DNA of 6,464 bases from Endomicrobium sp. (GTDB taxonomy: Bacteria; Elusimicrobiota; Endomicrobiia; Endomicrobiales; Endomicrobiaceae). The DNA lies in assembly GCA_031290055.1 (NCBI GenBank), contig JAITOH010000098.1:1-6464 (forward strand), written 5' to 3'. The notes under the pieces were generated by a model. The model had not been told where the DNA came from, searched no databases, and saw only the letters and a program-made list of their open reading frames with translations. This document shows, in pieces, positions 6,301-6,464 of the stretch (position 1 is the stretch's first letter; each line of letters opens with the position of its first letter). A program made the position numbers and the translations under genes.

Positions 6301-6464
6301 ATGGAGAATATGGTGTCAAAAAGTTGTGTTTTTTGTAGGATATCTAAGGGTAGTGTTTTTGTCAAAAAAGTTTATGAAGATGATAAGGTTTTTGCCTTTA
6401 GAGATATAAATCCACAGGCACCAATTCATGTGGTTATCATTTCTAAAAGACATATAAGTGGTTT
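6301..6464 (+). CDS. HIT-family (histidine triad) nucleotide-binding protein, N-terminal part (truncated by window end)
   Basis: The 54 visible codons carry the N-terminal half of a HIT fold of the HINT/PKCI type. A CVFC zinc-type CxxC pair (Cys9 and Cys12 from ATG 6301) is followed by a strand-loop reading VYEDDKVFAFRDINPQAP and then IHVVIISKRHI. This matches the family pattern DINPQAPxHxLxIPKxHI. Such proteins hydrolyse purine nucleoside phosphoramidates and related nucleotides in the cytoplasm. The catalytic HxHxH triad lies beyond the window and cannot be checked. The start is uncertain: ATG 6301 lacks a clear ribosome binding site. GGAG at 6303-6306 is 3 bases before ATG 6310 and 6 bases before GTG 6313, so a start at either of these is quite possible. 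Its own promoter is predicted at 6255-6283. Confidence 0.88.
   Translation, partial: MENMVSKSCVFCRISKGSVFVKKVYEDDKVFAFRDINPQAPIHVVIISKRHISG

Noticed and set aside
6016..6365. Two overlapping minus-strand open frames in the spacer
   Set aside because: No recognisable motif or good ribosome binding site seen. They overlap each other, and the outer one overlaps the start of the HIT gene.

Overview
This is a low-G+C bacterial stretch with all recognisable genes on the + strand. In order it holds the 3' end of nusA, then infB, rbfA, a DHH/DHHA1 phosphoesterase (nrnA type), truB and ribF. A gene-free spacer of about 670 bases follows, and the window ends in the first 54 codons of a HIT-family gene. 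The order nusA-infB-rbfA-(nrnA)-truB-ribF is the classic bacterial translation and ribosome-maturation operon.

The sequence alone does not fix the organism. TGA, TAA and TAG act as stops and the third codon positions are AT-rich. IF-2 begins with an extremely lysine-rich linker, TruB lacks its usual C-terminal domain, and the long spacer looks non-coding. These traits fit an AT-biased, possibly host-associated or genome-reduced lineage. An Elusimicrobia/Endomicrobium-like bacterium is my guess, held weakly and resting on general resemblance.

Layout: nusA and infB overlap by 11 bp. A 60-bp gap precedes rbfA. A 109-bp gap with a weak hairpin, a T-run and an imperfect tandem repeat precedes nrnA. 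nrnA and truB share one base (TAATG), and truB and ribF overlap by 19 bp, so nrnA-truB-ribF looks translationally coupled. The spacer at 5627-6300 has no credible gene, tRNA or strong terminator, and is G- and T-biased on the + strand. The HIT gene has its own plausible promoter just upstream.

The genes act together in gene expression. NusA works in transcription elongation and antitermination, IF-2 in initiator-tRNA delivery, RbfA in 30S maturation, NrnA in nanoRNA and pAp recycling, and TruB in making pseudouridine 55 in tRNA. RibF makes FMN and FAD and is a common passenger in this operon.

I found no undescribed multi-gene system. The most unusual signal is a perfect 19-bp inverted repeat with a 4-base loop, lying inside the ribF coding sequence at 5338-5379 and coinciding with a conserved motif of the riboflavin kinase domain.
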